From Hoplostethus atlanticus (Eukaryota; Chordata; Actinopteri; Trachichthyiformes; Trachichthyidae), in contig JAXDDX010000041.1 of assembly GCA_034670405.1 (NCBI GenBank), positions 1,557,001-1,621,000 on the forward strand: a DNA stretch of 64,000 nt. The letters are read 5' to 3'. Positions 43,181-55,999 of the stretch are shown piece by piece (positions within the stretch are counted from its first letter, which is position 1; every line of letters begins with the position of its first letter). Under the pieces are notes generated by a model. The model worked only from the letters and a program-made list of their open reading frames with translations, did no database searches and was not told the DNA's origin. Position numbers and translations under genes: made by a program.

Positions 43181-44217
43181 CACTAACATCTGCTCACCCT
43201 AGTTTAGCAGTGCGAGGGCTAGTTGCACGAGACGACATATCTCGGTAAAGGCATCAGAAACAATCAAGTTCAAATGCTTCCTGAAATGTTGCGTAACCTT
43301 AGTTTGACATCTTTCATGAGCAGATGTCATCCATCTGTCATCCGGCTTAAAATCAGCTGTCATCTGTGACAGTTCACTTAAATTAATAATGAAATTAAAT
43401 CCACGACATTTCCAGACCAATAAACGTTTGCTACTTTTTGATTGACGTGAAACAATAGAGAGTAAAACCTCTAGCCAGTTCATGAAAGGTTTTTACACGC
43501 CAGGTTGTTTTTTTTTTCCGGGGAAAAACCGAGAGACGGATTCCAAAGTTTAAACTAGGAGGGAGAGACAGGAAAGATGGGAAGGGGCGGGGGGAGGGCC
43601 TCCAGGATGCATGTAAACGTAGCTTTCAAACACACTCCTCTCGTGTTACGTTCTCGTGTCACTTTTAACGCATCTGATCTCAGACCAGCTGCGTGACGTG
43701 CCCGATAGGATATGGCTGGCAATGAAGAGAAAGTGTTAGGGTTTTTTTTTGTGCGAGATGGAAGCTCTGCGTGAAGTCTAGCCTAGTTGAAATGTGAAAA
43801 AAATAAATTAAAAAAAGCAAAAGTTTGATCGTCAGCCCATTCATCTCCGGTGAGAGAGGCGGCGGATGGTATCGCCTCCCGTCTCCGTCACTGACAGGTT
43901 TGTTTGCGATGCCAGGTGCGCTCATTTGTCTTTGAAATAATTGGAAATTAAGAGGATAATGAGGTCTTCGGGGAGACGCCGTCGAGCGCTCCTGACATTC
44001 CGCTGAATGAGAGACGGCATATATAAACCGCTTTGATTGATTTGCCGTCGGGGATGCTCGTAAGAGAGAGAAAACCACCGAGCTTTCCCCCAAAGTGACG
44101 CTCGGGGAAAGGAGGCGGTTGATAACGGTAATAGATGACGGTGGATAATAAGAGGTCAAGTACTGCAGCGCACTACGATGTTGTATATATACGTCCGCGC
44201 AACAGACGTGTACCCTG

Positions 44218-44310
44218 GTTAGGGACCGACCAGTTTTTGAAGGCCGATACTGATTTTTTTTTGTATTGAAGCTGCTGATATTTGATGCCAATATTTTTAA
44301 ATTTGCCATT
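44218..44310 (+). mobile_element. Fragment of a TAGGGACCGACC-type MITE
   Basis: TTAGGGACCGACCAGTTTTT with GGCCGATACTGAT resembles one end of a widespread fish MITE. The other end is missing. Confidence 0.35.
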
Positions 44311-45889
44311 TTTCGTGCCAAAAAAAATCCCAAGTATTATTCTTGGCAGGTTGGAAAAGCCTCTGAAACATTTAGACCATCATGGGACGCCGAAACTCTC
44401 CACTGAAACCAGACTAATGAAATTCTTTTAGCGTTAGCAGCTGTTTAAGGCATCTAAACTCTGGGATATATTACTTACTTACCTTTGAAAGTCAATTTAT
44501 TATGGAACAATCAAACGAATTCACGAAACATCCAAAGAAAATGGACTGTTTTATGTAGCTGTGGTCGGGGAGGAACCTCCATCATATCTGACATATAATA
44601 AGATGGCAGATCCACTGAAGTCGGTTTGCTTTGCAGTATTTGTCGAGTTGAGAAGTGTAGCGAGGACACACTCGGATCTGCGATACCTGCGGGGAGAGTC
44701 AACAACGTGCCGTAGGTAACGCGGAGGGCCCCCGTCTCGAGCAATGTTTGCGATCTCACACGGGGACTTATTATATTATCCACGCTCATCTGGAGATGAA
44801 AAAAAAAGAAGGAAAACAAGCCCCGAGGGACGCGCTTCGCCCCGCGCCGCCCGCACTTCCCGCGGCTTAAGATTGTGTGTTTAAGAGAGGCTAAGAACGG
44901 CAGTCTCCGCGCTCGAATAGCATCTCGCCGCTTTCAAGACGAGCGAGGCCCTCAGAAGATCAAAAGACACACTGTATGTGTGGAGCTGATGAAGGAGCAG
45001 CAAGCAGGTACGGGCGGAACGGGAGGCATTGTTAAAAAAAAAAAAAAAAAAAAAGGGCTTTGAGAAGTTGTTTACAAACTGATTTGAGGAATCCTTTTGT
45101 GGGTTATTATTTCTGCTTGAGGCAACTGTAATGGGAACATCAGAGCAAACAGTGCTCTCGCATCCACTACCTGTGTTCCTGTCTTGCAACATTTTGCATA
45201 AACCGTTATGGTGCAGAAAAATACTCGAGTCGACAAAAAAAATATATATATTGCTCACCGGCAAATAGAAACGGACAAAGAATGAGTACCTTTTCTAGTG
45301 CTGAGCGATTTCCCCAAGGAAGGAGCGGGCCAGATCATTTTGATTATCATGTGCAGCACAATTGGTTCTCCAGACTCCTATTCCGAGACCCCCCTCCCCG
45401 AACCCCCCCACCCCCACCCGGGGGAAATGTTGCCGCCTCCGCGTGGGTGTGCGGATGACATTGAAATCACGCCGCACTGTTGAATCTCGTCCTAGTTCCT
45501 CTCAGCAGCTAATATGTTGAGCCTGCGCGGCGCCTCGTAGCGTCCCAGCTGAGCGTCCAAGTCTCCGAGGGAAGTTTATTTAATATGATGCTTTAGAAGG
45601 AAATAAACAAATAAAGGAAACCCTGCTACACTCGCCTTTATTATCGCTTCCACTGGTTGTTTTTCCCTCGGCGGCGGCAATGTTCACTACCGAAACAACA
45701 ACAAAAAAAAGAGAGAGGAGAAAAAAACACAAAAGCAAGCAGCCAATTAATGATGATAGCATCCAGAATCTCACCAGATTGCCTTTAGCACACACTCCAA
45801 AAATGAAAACCCCTTTCAACATGACCATTTAACGTGTGACTCTTCCCAGAAATCATGTGAGTACTAGTAAAGTTTGCACAACAAGACTT

Positions 45890-46010
45890 TTTATTCTCAT
45901 GCCTCGGTCGGTAGAGTATGAGACTCTCAGTCTCAGGGTCGTGGGTTCGATCCCCACACAGTGTCAACTATCACCTATCACTCTGCTAAATGACTGTAAT
46001 GTAAAATGTG
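45890..46010 (+). mobile_element. tRNA-Lys-derived SINE with LINE-matching 3' tail
   Basis: The sequence 45897-45958 closely resembles vertebrate tRNA-Lys from the D arm to the T arm: box A GCCTCGGTCGGTAGAG, anticodon stem and loop GAGACTCTCAGTCTC, and box B GTGGGTTCGATCCCCAC. No acceptor stem can form. The body ends in CTGCTAAATGACTGTAATGT, the reverse complement of the tail found on the LINEs at 15943 and 62958. This is the classic layout of a SINE mobilised by a partner LINE. Confidence 0.75.
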
Positions 46011-48019
46011 ACAGAAAGTGAAATGCGAACACCATGGCCCTGTTCGAATGGGACGTCCTGTGATGTGTAACAATCCCAGGTGACTCTCATGTCTGTCATT
46101 TGTAAAGTAAAAGCTCCATTATCGTATTTTGGTGAAAATAATATTAACCAATGCAACCAAACTCTCAGCAAATTTCAGCTGTCATTTCGTTTTATTTTGT
46201 ATTTTATTTTGGTAGCAATAAATTCCATAAGCTCCACGGACGCAGCCTGGTTTTTGCTAGGGTCGATAAAAGCCTGCCAGAGAAATGTATCTAGATGTTG
46301 ATGTTATGCTTGGCTTTTTCAGGTAATTCATCTGGCTGGCTTTCAGCGGATTGCAGCCTCCGTGTGATCACCGGGGCGATACACATCTTCCCCGGTCTGA
46401 TTCCCTCATTAGGAGACCGAGCTATTTGCACTGTGCTGCAGGATGGAAGGGCCTCCCACTCGTAGGAAACCCTTCACAATTCTACGTGTTGCGGAACATT
46501 ATCTCTCTCGGCTTGCGTTGACAGATGCAGATACCGAGGCAGGGGCGCTTCTGTGGGACAAATACACTCAATTCCAAAGACCAAAGGAAGACAAATTGAG
46601 GTGCAAATGGTTTGAACGCGCGCAAGAACTGGAATAATAACCCGAACTCCCGAAAACCACGGATGAGCTGCGTCTCTGTTCGGCAGTCGCAGTTGAACAT
46701 CAGCGGTAGGAAGAGAGATATCACCGGGGGATGCGGTGGAGGGTAAACACGCCTGAACTCGGTTTGCAGAGTTTACCGGGGAGACATAAATTGATAGTAT
46801 ACACATCGTAGAAAGTGGTGTCAAACCGATGAAAGCTCAGAGGATGGTGTCTTTTAAGGGGAAAAGCAGATTATTGGTTTATATATATAGAATATAATTC
46901 ATATTGGTGGAGGAGGTCAGTTTTATTTTGATTTACTATTACATCACTTATCACGTCAAGTCACTGACAAGTTAATTGCTTTATTTTTTTCACCAACTAA
47001 ACATCAGTCACTTTCCTCTGAGCGTCGATACAGTTCCACTTGGCCGTCACCTCTGAACACACAAGAAGTTATTTAGGATTGACAACAGTCTTTAAGTAAG
47101 ACCAGGTATTCAGTGGTGACATTAAAGAAGTAAATCAACAAAACACAAAATGTATGTTGGGATTTGATGCACCAGCAATGCAACATTTTCGTAAAAAAAA
47201 AAAGCTTTTTATAGGCTTCTGTAACTACCCAACATCCAGTTTTCCTCCCTGTCCCCACCTCACCACATGTATCCATCCATGTGTTTTGTTGACGTCGCCA
47301 TAGTGAGTCCCAAACAGCGTCCCATTACAGCCATGTACACACAAACATCTCACCTGACTTCAGAAGATTGAAAGATTGAAGTCCTTGGAGGATGTGAGCC
47401 ACCAACATCGCTGACACCAATAACATCTGCAGATAAACTCCCCCATCTGGCATTTCATGATCTATACAACCCGCTATAGCGACAATGCTAAAATGAGGCT
47501 GCATAGGGTTTAAAAGTGAAAGTTTAGTAGACGTCTACACAAATTAAAGCATTATGTTGTACATATGGAAGCATACAGCTGTTTGTGCATTGTTTATATA
47601 TGTAATAATGTATTTACTGCTTGGTCTAAAACTGGGAAGTACACAGCCAAAGAGATCCTGGGCAATATGAGACCTAACGCAGAGACGGGATGATGTACCG
47701 ATGCATTTTGGGAAAGCACCGATGCATTTTGGCATTTCACTTCAGGGACGGTGAGCTATCCAAAACCACTTCATCTAACATGACGATGAAACTCGAGCCC
47801 CTCCACCCCGGCTGTTACAACCGACAGCACAACATATGACAGGCGTTGTAGTCGGTACTCGGTGAGTAAAGTGCATTATTTATTAAAATAGCGAGGGTGG
47901 GAATTTCCTCCCACTAACTGTGACTGGTGTCAGGAGTCAAGCTGGAAGTCAGGATGGCGGCGACGTCACTGCGAGTCATGGATTGCAGTGGATTCCACAT
48001 AATGAACTATTCATTAGAA

Positions 48020-48200
48020 ACCGGTAGAGAGCGGTCCTGTGTAGCGCGGAGGGTGAAGTATAACACTAACACAGCAAGAGGTAGTGGGTTGAATCCCACC
48101 AGGGGCCGCCCATGCTAAAAATGTTCTATATATTCTATACATTATATATAATGTTCATAGTACTGCAACGTGCTTTGGGTAGAAAGAAAAAAAAAAAAGT
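48020..48200 (+). mobile_element. Degenerate tRNA-derived SINE
   Basis: A box B-like GTAGTGGGTTGAATCCCACC (about 48080) is followed by GGGGCCGCCC. About 70 bp on comes ACTGCAACGTGCTTTGGGTA, a diverged form of the fish SINE/LINE tail, and then an A-rich end. Confidence 0.5.
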
Positions 48201-49401
48201 CACCACAGATACATAGATACAGATTATGTATCATGAAATCCTAATCCTAACTATCCTTTAAATCCATTGTAATGAATAGTTCAGTGTCAAAAGAAAGAAT
48301 GGGACAGAGCGAAAATAGCAAAGTAGTAACAGGAAGGTGCTTTTTGATAATAGGACTTTAAATGGAATCCAAATATGAAGAGGACCATGGCACTCTTCAC
48401 TTTCAAATAGAAATATGTCTTTATTAATCCGCTATTTTTCCACACCTTTTTTTTTTTTTAACTTTTGTAAGTAAATCCATTCATGTAAGTAAGCCTTTTC
48501 GTACTTCCCACTTGCACATAAGTGACTATTTTCTATTTTCTGAATTTTATACGTCATTCAATAAATTGCAGTTTTTGGTAAAAGTGGAGAGTTCCTTGGT
48601 CCTCTTGTTGTATCAGTTGATGCTCACAGTAAACAGTTCAGTGCATCATTCTGCACCCCTGAGAGTCATACTACAATTCAGCTGTTGTCATATGTTTGTA
48701 TAAATAAAGATTGGATGAATTCAACACACCACAACGTGTTCTTGAGAATTTGAAAAATATTTTTAGGGAACACAAACAGCACGTAGTCAAAATCTGCTGA
48801 CTTGTCCAGTGCAGATTCATATTTATGGGCGTTATAAGAAAAAACAGTGATATCGCTTTAGGTTGTCAGTCTGCATTTGTCTGTCGTCTCCCTCTCTTAG
48901 TGAACACGAGGCTAATATATTTCTTATATTATTCTATATTTCTGCTGACTGGAACTATTTCTTCTTACTTGAAAGATATTACTGTAAAGACACTCATCTC
49001 ATTGAGGTTTCGCCAGCTATCTGATGTTGAGAAGAAAATGAGAAAATGTGAAAGGATGAATTTGAATCATTTTCTTTTTTATTCTTCTATGAATATTTGA
49101 ATATTTTCCTGTGATTTGTGGAGAGTCGGTCTTCCCTTTGGATGGATGTGAACAAGGTTTCATTGCAGTGAAAGGTCGGACAATTCTGGCCACCCTGAAA
49201 TCAATGCACATGAAGCAAGCGATCACTCACGCAGTAGTACCCAATGTCGAGAAACAGCTTCATGCATTAATGCTGCATCCATCATGGACAATTGTTTTTT
49301 CAGTGATAGTATATTGTGATATCTATGTAACTCTGATATCTCCAACCAACCAGTTATCTGTTAGAGGATTAGAGTTTTAGTTATACCAACATTTCTCTAA
49401 C

Positions 49402-49888
49402 GCGGAGCTGCTCTGGAGGCAGAAATAATCTCATTGGTGGGGTTAAACGTCAATGGGCGGAGCCAAAGAACCACAGTCTTTTCGTGTGCAAGTTAGCTAA
49501 CTGGCAAACTTCAGTGGCAAAAATGAAAAATGTGAATAGCAGTGACTTATTTTCATTCATTCATGACCATGGCATTCATTATCTTGGAAGGTCAGTAGGC
49601 TAGCTAACTAGCTAACCTAGATAGTTATAGGCTATTATGGCTAGTTTGAACTTGGAAGGACAGCTACGCTAACTAGCTAACCTAGATAACTTAGTATGGC
49701 TAGATTGCATTTTTTCAGTTAGTGGCAAGAACACTAGGCTTCCTAATATTTACCTTTTCTACTGGGATTCAGTCTAACGTTACCAGAAAAAAATTTGTTT
49801 TTTTAAATAAATAAATAATTTTTTGGCTCCGCCCACTGATGTTAATCTCAACCAATGAGATAATTTCTGCCTCCAGAGCAGCTCCGCC
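49402..49888 (-). mobile_element. Foldback MITE, family 1, copy 2 (both ends present)
   Basis: The left end GCGGAGCTGCTCTGGAGGCA runs for about 65 bp to GGGCGGAGCCAAAG. The right end (49821-49888) is its reverse complement. The 490-bp element has no coding capacity. The interior matches 8733-9183 in opposite orientation. Confidence 0.8.
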
Positions 49889-51054
49889 TCCAAGAACTGT
49901 TTGTAAAGCCCCAATCCTCTGCTTGTCCATTCCTTGTAATTTACAATGTCTGATATGAAAGCATATTGTTTTTCTTGTGCAGCCATAGTTTAGCACACAC
50001 TTCTACAATGGTAACATCTTGGTGTTGGTGTTTACGGCTAGGCAACACTGCCAAAGAGGTTTCCCTGTAATTGGAAGCTCTCAGATTTGATCCAGTTTTG
50101 ATCCAGCAATCCAGTTTTGATTAAGCAAGCTCAGCTCAGATCAGCTGAATGAAAGAATCTCTTGCTTTATTATGAATTGCTTTTTCATTGAATGGGAGAA
50201 TGGGAGACCTGCTGATATACAATACTGCAAGGTTTAAGATATCAGTGACAATTGAAGTCCTTTTGAGTTATAGCTATGATACTAACCCATATACTTGTAA
50301 GTGTACGATACCTGACCTTTACAACCATCATCACAGTACAATGTACTCCATAAATACTACTATATGTAGAAAGATCCAATAATGACTACAGAAAAAAAAT
50401 CTCTTTACTTCTGCTGAGTTCAAACACAGTGGCATGGTAAAAGGCTTAAAGCTACTCTCACAAAGCACTAATGTACTGGAATACCCCAGGGCCCTCATTG
50501 CAGGAAGATTGAAAATACCATCAGTGACTCCGAGGCAGGGACTTAAACAGGAAAAGCCCTATAGTCACACGTTGAGAAATGTAGTATCTTAATGGTACAG
50601 CTATGATGAGAGGTATGGGAGGAGCATATATCTTTTTGCTCCTCTACTGTCAACCTCATCACCACACATGGCAGCTCCCCTGCAGCCAAGAGGCACACAC
50701 ATAATGTTTCCTTTCAAAATAAGACTTGAGAAAGCAACACCTCCCTAAAAACACAATATATTAGTGAGTAACTATTTACTGACTTACTCTGAGATAAGGA
50801 TAGAGATAGATGAACTTACGGTTGTGCTTTATTTGCAAAAATGGATATAGAGCATTTTTGAGGTGAACCCTTTAAATTAAGAGTGTCTTGCTAATGATTA
50901 TACATTCTCTGTGATCACAAGCCTGGAACGGGAGAAGACCGCCAACTTGCTCTTTTGCTCTTTACCTGAATCAGGAATTTGCTTTAGCCAGCATGCAGCA
51001 TTGGCTGGTTTACAGAGTGGGGGGTGGGGGGGGGGGCTTTAAATCAAAGCCATG

Positions 51055-51215
51055 ACATTTACATTTTAGCTGATGCTCTTATGCAGTGCAGTTTACAAGA
51101 GCGGGCAGGTAAGGGCATCTGTTCCACACACAAGGATGCTTTGACAGGGGTACATTGGATTGAACTTGCGGCCGCCTTGCCCACTGTAACCGGCTACCGC
51201 CACGCATGACATTTC
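51055..51215 (-). mobile_element. Degenerate SINE, minus orientation
   Basis: The left end CATTTACATTTTAGCTGATG and CTCTTATGCAGTGCAGTTTA resembles the reverse-complement LINE/SINE tail. The right end carries a box B-like GATTGAACTTG (read as CAAGTTCAATCC on the minus strand). Confidence 0.5.
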
Positions 51216-51333
51216 TGACAGTACAACGCATCAAACTGACAAAACAGAAAGGTTGTCAGTCTCAAAAAAAAAAGCTTGGGGAGCCGACACTACAACGCTA
51301 CAGTATGTGAATCCACTCTGTTTACACATATAG

Positions 51334-51590
51334 GGGAGAGCGGGGTAAGTTGAACCGGTGGGTAAGATGAGCTACCCCTTGTTTCAGGGGGGAAACCATG
51401 CACAAAATGAATCGTGTGATCATAGATTTAGGAAGAACACTTAGTGAGCCAGGTCCAAAAACCCTGGTGGTTTCATCAGGGTAAAAATGTTCCTTTATCT
51501 AAATGGATGCGTATACATTTAGTTTACATCTTTCTAAATGTACAATATGAGGTCATGAATGGTGGTTGAGGGGTAAAATGTACCACTAGC
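51334..51590 (+). mobile_element. DNA transposon fragment (GGGGAGAGCGGGGTAAGTTG type)
   Basis: GGGGAGAGCGGGGTAAGTTG and, further on, GGGGTAAAATGTACCACT are recurrent end motifs of a fish DNA transposon group. No open frame or complete right end is seen. Confidence 0.45.
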
Positions 51591-52154
51591 CCTGCGGCAA
51601 ACCCCAATATCATCACATTTCTATTCTTTTTAAATGTAGTTATTTTAAACACTTATATGTGCTTTTATTTTCCAATAGTACAGATCAGATATCATTATTC
51701 CCCAGGACTAGAGCCGCAGAACAAACAGGATTTCAAACCCCTCAGAGGGTCTAAAAGAGCAGCCAAGGTAGAGTCAGAAGTCAATTCAATCAGCGGCACG
51801 GCAGACAGGATGACAGCGAAGACATATACCGGGAAAATCGACCGAGGAGAAGTACCAAGAAAACGTTATGAGAGACCCACACACACACACATGCACACCC
51901 ACAGCGCACAAGAGAAATGAACACCATGTTATGCTGCAGTAAATATGAGTTAGAAAAGACAAAAAATAAAAGGTTTTAAGTCGCGTAACATTTCACTCCT
52001 GCAGAGCTCAACGTACCCCGACCTTGGGCGCCCGAAAGACCTATTTTATTAACGTGTCGTACTAAAACTGCATTAGCCGCAGAACATGTGTTAATTCATG
52101 CATCCCTATTATTGTTTGAACTAAATGCACATGCATACACACCCACACAATCAA

Positions 52155-52180
52155 ACACACACACACACACACACACACAC
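52155..52180 (+). repeat. (CA)n microsatellite
   Basis: About 13 CA units. Confidence 0.95.
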
Positions 52181-53319
52181 CGAGTGCCACGAGGGAGTAT
52201 TTACGGCCAGTGTTATATTTTTATGCTATCTTTATTTATATCAAAGGCCAGAGGTTTTTTCACGCTCCATTACCTCTGAACGGGGCCGTTCAATTCCTGT
52301 CAGACGCGAGAGCGTGGCGATCAGGCGGTCGTAACGCGCTGTATTTATGTGCGATTGTGGAAACACGGCGCTTCATTAGACCTCCAGTGCCCTGCCTCGC
52401 TGCAACACAATAGCCCGTCCTGTTATATCTGCCTCCTGCCCACCTGACCGCTCCACGGAGAGCCCCGGCAGCCACAGTCAAGCTGTTGGTGATCATGGGC
52501 GACGGGGACCTTTGTGCGCGGTAACATCTGCACATTGGGCTTTCAATGACAAGGTCTTTTGCTATGATTTCCCTCCCCCCCCTCCCCCAAACGCACTCAT
52601 TTTTCTGTCTCACCTTCCTTTCTCGACTCGACTCTCGCCCCACCATAGATGGTCCATTCTATATATAACCCCTGCTTTATCTCTCTCAACATCCCCCGAC
52701 CCAACACTGTTGTTGTTTTTTTGACCACCAGTCCCACCTTTGCATACTCCCTCTGGTTTTGCAGCCTCTTTATTTCCCTCTCTGCTGTTTTACCTCGATC
52801 CATTCTCTCTGTCTGCCCCCACCCACCTATGTAAGTGTGCCTCTCATCTTCTCTTAAGTACTTCCTCCCTCTCTCTCCCTCTCTCTCCCCCCTCTGTCCC
52901 TCTGTCTCCTCCATCGCCCCTCTTGCAAAGCTTAAAGCTGCCTGGCTTCCCCCACCTGCTCAGTCCTTGGAGAATGCTGACTTATATTCTGGCATGGGCC
53001 GCAGTGTGGGGGGAGGGAGGGGGGGTGGGTTTGTGAGGAAGGGCAGTAACAGCGTTAGACATATGCTGCTTGTCAACCGGAGCTGATGCGATGACTCTTG
53101 AAATACCAAGCGATAATGCGTTATGTTTTTGCTTGCTCCTCGTCCCCCGGTGTGTTATTGAGAAGCTTGTTGGAGACCTGCTGATATATTAAGCCCGCAT
53201 TAAGCCCGACTGAGCCCGCATTTCTGCAAAACCTCACTTTCCAGCTCAAGCTGCTTTGATTTATTGAAAGAAAAATTTGCCAATACAAATATCTTTTTTA
53301 AAATTTTTTATTCCTAGCG

Positions 53320-53830
53320 TTTTAGGGCGCATTCAAAACATGTCATGTTTGGAACGGTTTATTTGAACCTCTGGAGCTTTTACTCCTTTAGTTCGGTTTG
53401 TTTGGCTGCGTGAGATCACCATTTGAATCGCATCAAGATAACCACATCAAGATGTCTGAGAATACCAGTCTCTGTCCTCTTCCTGTGCGGTTTGTTAGGA
53501 ATGAGTAATCCAAACACAATTACTGGAAATAACCCCAAAACGACTGGTGTTATGGGTATAAAGGAGACGGATTTTGACATCTAATAGCCAGCGGTTCCTC
53601 TTTCTTCATGTGTTCTTAACTGGTATGAACACCAGAGGAGGTAAATTATGTCTAAAAGTACAGACGAGTGCATCAAGCTTAGATAAACTCTCATTCTCAA
53701 ATTCTCAATCAACTCTGTCCAATAATCAAGCTACTTTTCAGCCCATGTGACTTTTTTTTTGTCATCATTTTGTCATTTTTTTGGATCAGACCAAACAAAA
53801 TGAATTGTTGGTGATTACACCCTTAGTAAT
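53320..53830. mobile_element. Probable hAT-like transposon remnant
   Basis: GGTTTATTTGAACCTCTGGA, TTCGGTTTGTTTGGCTGCGT and, at the right, GGATCAGACCAAACAAAATG resemble the subterminal motifs of fish hAT elements. The stretch GTTCTTAACTGGTATGAACA is shared, inverted, with about 33985-34015. Confidence 0.4.
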
Positions 53831-54870
53831 GCTGCATGGTCAAAGTGCACGGTTCACGCCAACTGTTGCGTAACTGTGAGAGAGAACCACCCGTATTGCG
53901 AGCCGGGGCGCGCTAGCACCTCTTCGGGCCGGGGGCGGTGAGGTGACGTCATCGCCGCAGACCCCGACGCCGAGGTTATCGAGCTTGTTTTGCACTTCAG
54001 CTACCGCGTTACCACCCGGCGGTGAGGCTTCCCTGTGTAGACCGCCTGTCATTATACCGTTGAGTTTTTACGTGTACACCCTTAGCCGCCTGTCATCCCG
54101 CTCTCGGCGCTCGTGATTAATGAGTCATTGAGTCCGGTGGTGACGCCGACTGTGTGTGTGTGTGTGTGCTTCTACTCCTAGCGCTACATCGCTACGCCGC
54201 TAACTATTCCCCCATCTGTGTGTGCTGGCTGCGCGGTCAAAACATCACAGAAGAACAAGTCTACACTAGATGTCCTAGTCAATTACCAGCTGGAGGGGTG
54301 GGGGGGTAAAAGGCAACACGTACCTCTCTCCACAGACATGCACCCAAATTAATAACGTCAACGGTGGGATAGTGTGAGGAGCGAGAGCCTATCCATCTCA
54401 CTTCCTTCTGTCTGGTAATGGCACCCAGTGTCTGGTGGTAATAGCCTCGCTACGCCATCGCAGGGAGCAGTCACATATTAATGAATGCCGCCATTTGCAT
54501 GCGCAAGCGGTTTCGGCGGGGTCCATCAAAGCAAATTGCTTTATCCAGAGTGAACGTGACCTCACCGGCGACTGGGTTTGGTAAATAAGCCATTATCCAT
54601 CTAAAACATAATTACGTCGTTAATGCCAGTATGTTGAGGGGCCCCCGCTTGCCCAACCCCCCCCCGCCCCACCCCCCCCGCGTCTAGACGTCTACCTGGG
54701 CCTAATTGATAAACTTAGCATACTTCAGCATTTACACAGGCCGGGGGGATGGAAAGGTTGCTTAGCTCTGCCAGACAGCAGGTGAGGAAGCTACGGCTGG
54801 TATTGAATGAGAGAGGCATCTATGATCAATGAGGTTATTCAGCTGAGAGGAAGAGAGGTGGAGGAGACAA

Positions 54871-54892
54871 GTGTGTGTGTGTGTGTGTGTGT
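54871..54892 (+). repeat. (GT)n microsatellite
   Basis: Eleven GT units. A shorter (GT)n also occurs at about 54150-54168. Confidence 0.95.
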
Positions 54893-55629
54893 GAGTGTGA
54901 GAGAATGAGCCGTCACATAGCCATGCAAGGATCCATAGCAACACGGCCTCTTGAGTGCTGACAGGAGGAGACTGTAACGGTGCAAAGTAGAAAATGTTGC
55001 AGGTTTTGGTGTCAGCCCCCTCAGAATCAAAAAGAGCAAGGGGCTTCTTTTCTAGACCGACGCTCAACAATCACACAGGGAGAGAGGAAAGAGACGCCAA
55101 TTTCTCCCCCGACAGTAGCCGAGATAGACCAGCAACGCAACGCAGCCACAGATTGCAACTTTGCAGATCTGTCATCGGCAAAGCGTGCGGAATACCAAAC
55201 GGCCTCTCTCTTTTTTCATTTGTACAACAAGGTTTGGCACGCCACACGTCTCTCTCTAAGCTCTCTCTCTGGGCGTTGCTGAAAGGCATTCTGGGAAACA
55301 TAGGAAATCGCTAACTGACGTAGAAGAGGACGAGGCAGGTTGAGAGAAAAAAAAGATGTAATCGCAACACTTCATCGCAAAATAAGGATTTTGAACATCA
55401 CAGATGGATGTTTTAACAGCGTGAGAGCATCCGAGGGTGGAATTCTCCTTTATCACACATTGTAAGTCGTTTTTTTTTATTATTTTATTTCATTTTAATT
55501 TAGTGTGTAACGAGAAAATGTTATCCGTTCACACATTATTACTTCATCCAGCATTATCCATTAAGATGATTTGCCGAGGTAGGCCCTCATCCAGGGGCTT
55601 TCAGCTCCCCGGTGAACTCCAGATCCAGA

Positions 55630-55655
55630 CCCCCCCACCCCCCCCCCCCCCCCCC
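55630..55655 (+). repeat. C-rich homopolymer run
   Basis: C tract with a single A interruption. Confidence 0.95.
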
Positions 55656-55980
55656 TCCAGATCCTATTACAAGCCTGTAGCCTCACAACAAAACCCTTCA
55701 CGGATTAACCTGACTGAAACATGACTAATAGCGGTCTGAAGGGGGGAAGCGTGGCGACGGGGCGTGCGTTAGGGAGACGTGACGGACGACTCATCGCATT
55801 ATCAGGGCGTCATACTGAGAGGACGCTTCGTCGCCCGTGGTAATCGGCGCGCTATCACACAACCCCTGCGCTTAAGAGGTGTCGCCGCTAATTAGACATT
55901 GGGTTGTCGGTGTATTCTGACTGCCAGCGGAAAGTAAATAGCCCAATCATACTCATAAGACTGTAAATGGCTGTGTTGTA

Positions 55981-55999
55981 TTTTTTTTTTTTTTTTTTT
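55981..55999 (+). repeat. T19 homopolymer
   Basis: Nineteen T. Similar A/T runs are at 45034-45054, 56991-57008, 57068-57083 and 57287-57300. None has a recognisable SINE body beside it. Confidence 0.95.

Larger units (their letters stand above)
38376..45889. other. Downstream intergenic DNA, left part
   Basis: No gene is recognised. It contains CpG-rich patches (40730-40870), an ATTA-rich patch (40915-41040), two microsatellites and a MITE half at 43074. The block 44349-44590 is related to 1385-1650. Confidence 0.6.

Noticed and set aside
43680-44333. 217-codon open frame on the minus strand
   Set aside because: Low-complexity composition, no recognisable domain, no splice context, and overlap with a repeat fragment. 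Probably chance.
45897-45958. Functional tRNA gene
   Set aside because: D, anticodon and T arms look tRNA-Lys-like, but no acceptor stem pairs and a SINE tail follows.
46443-46637. 64-codon open frame after an acceptor-like GCTGCAG
   Set aside because: Protein-like in places (LLWDKYTQFQRP), but no family match and no partner exon. Kept only as a note.
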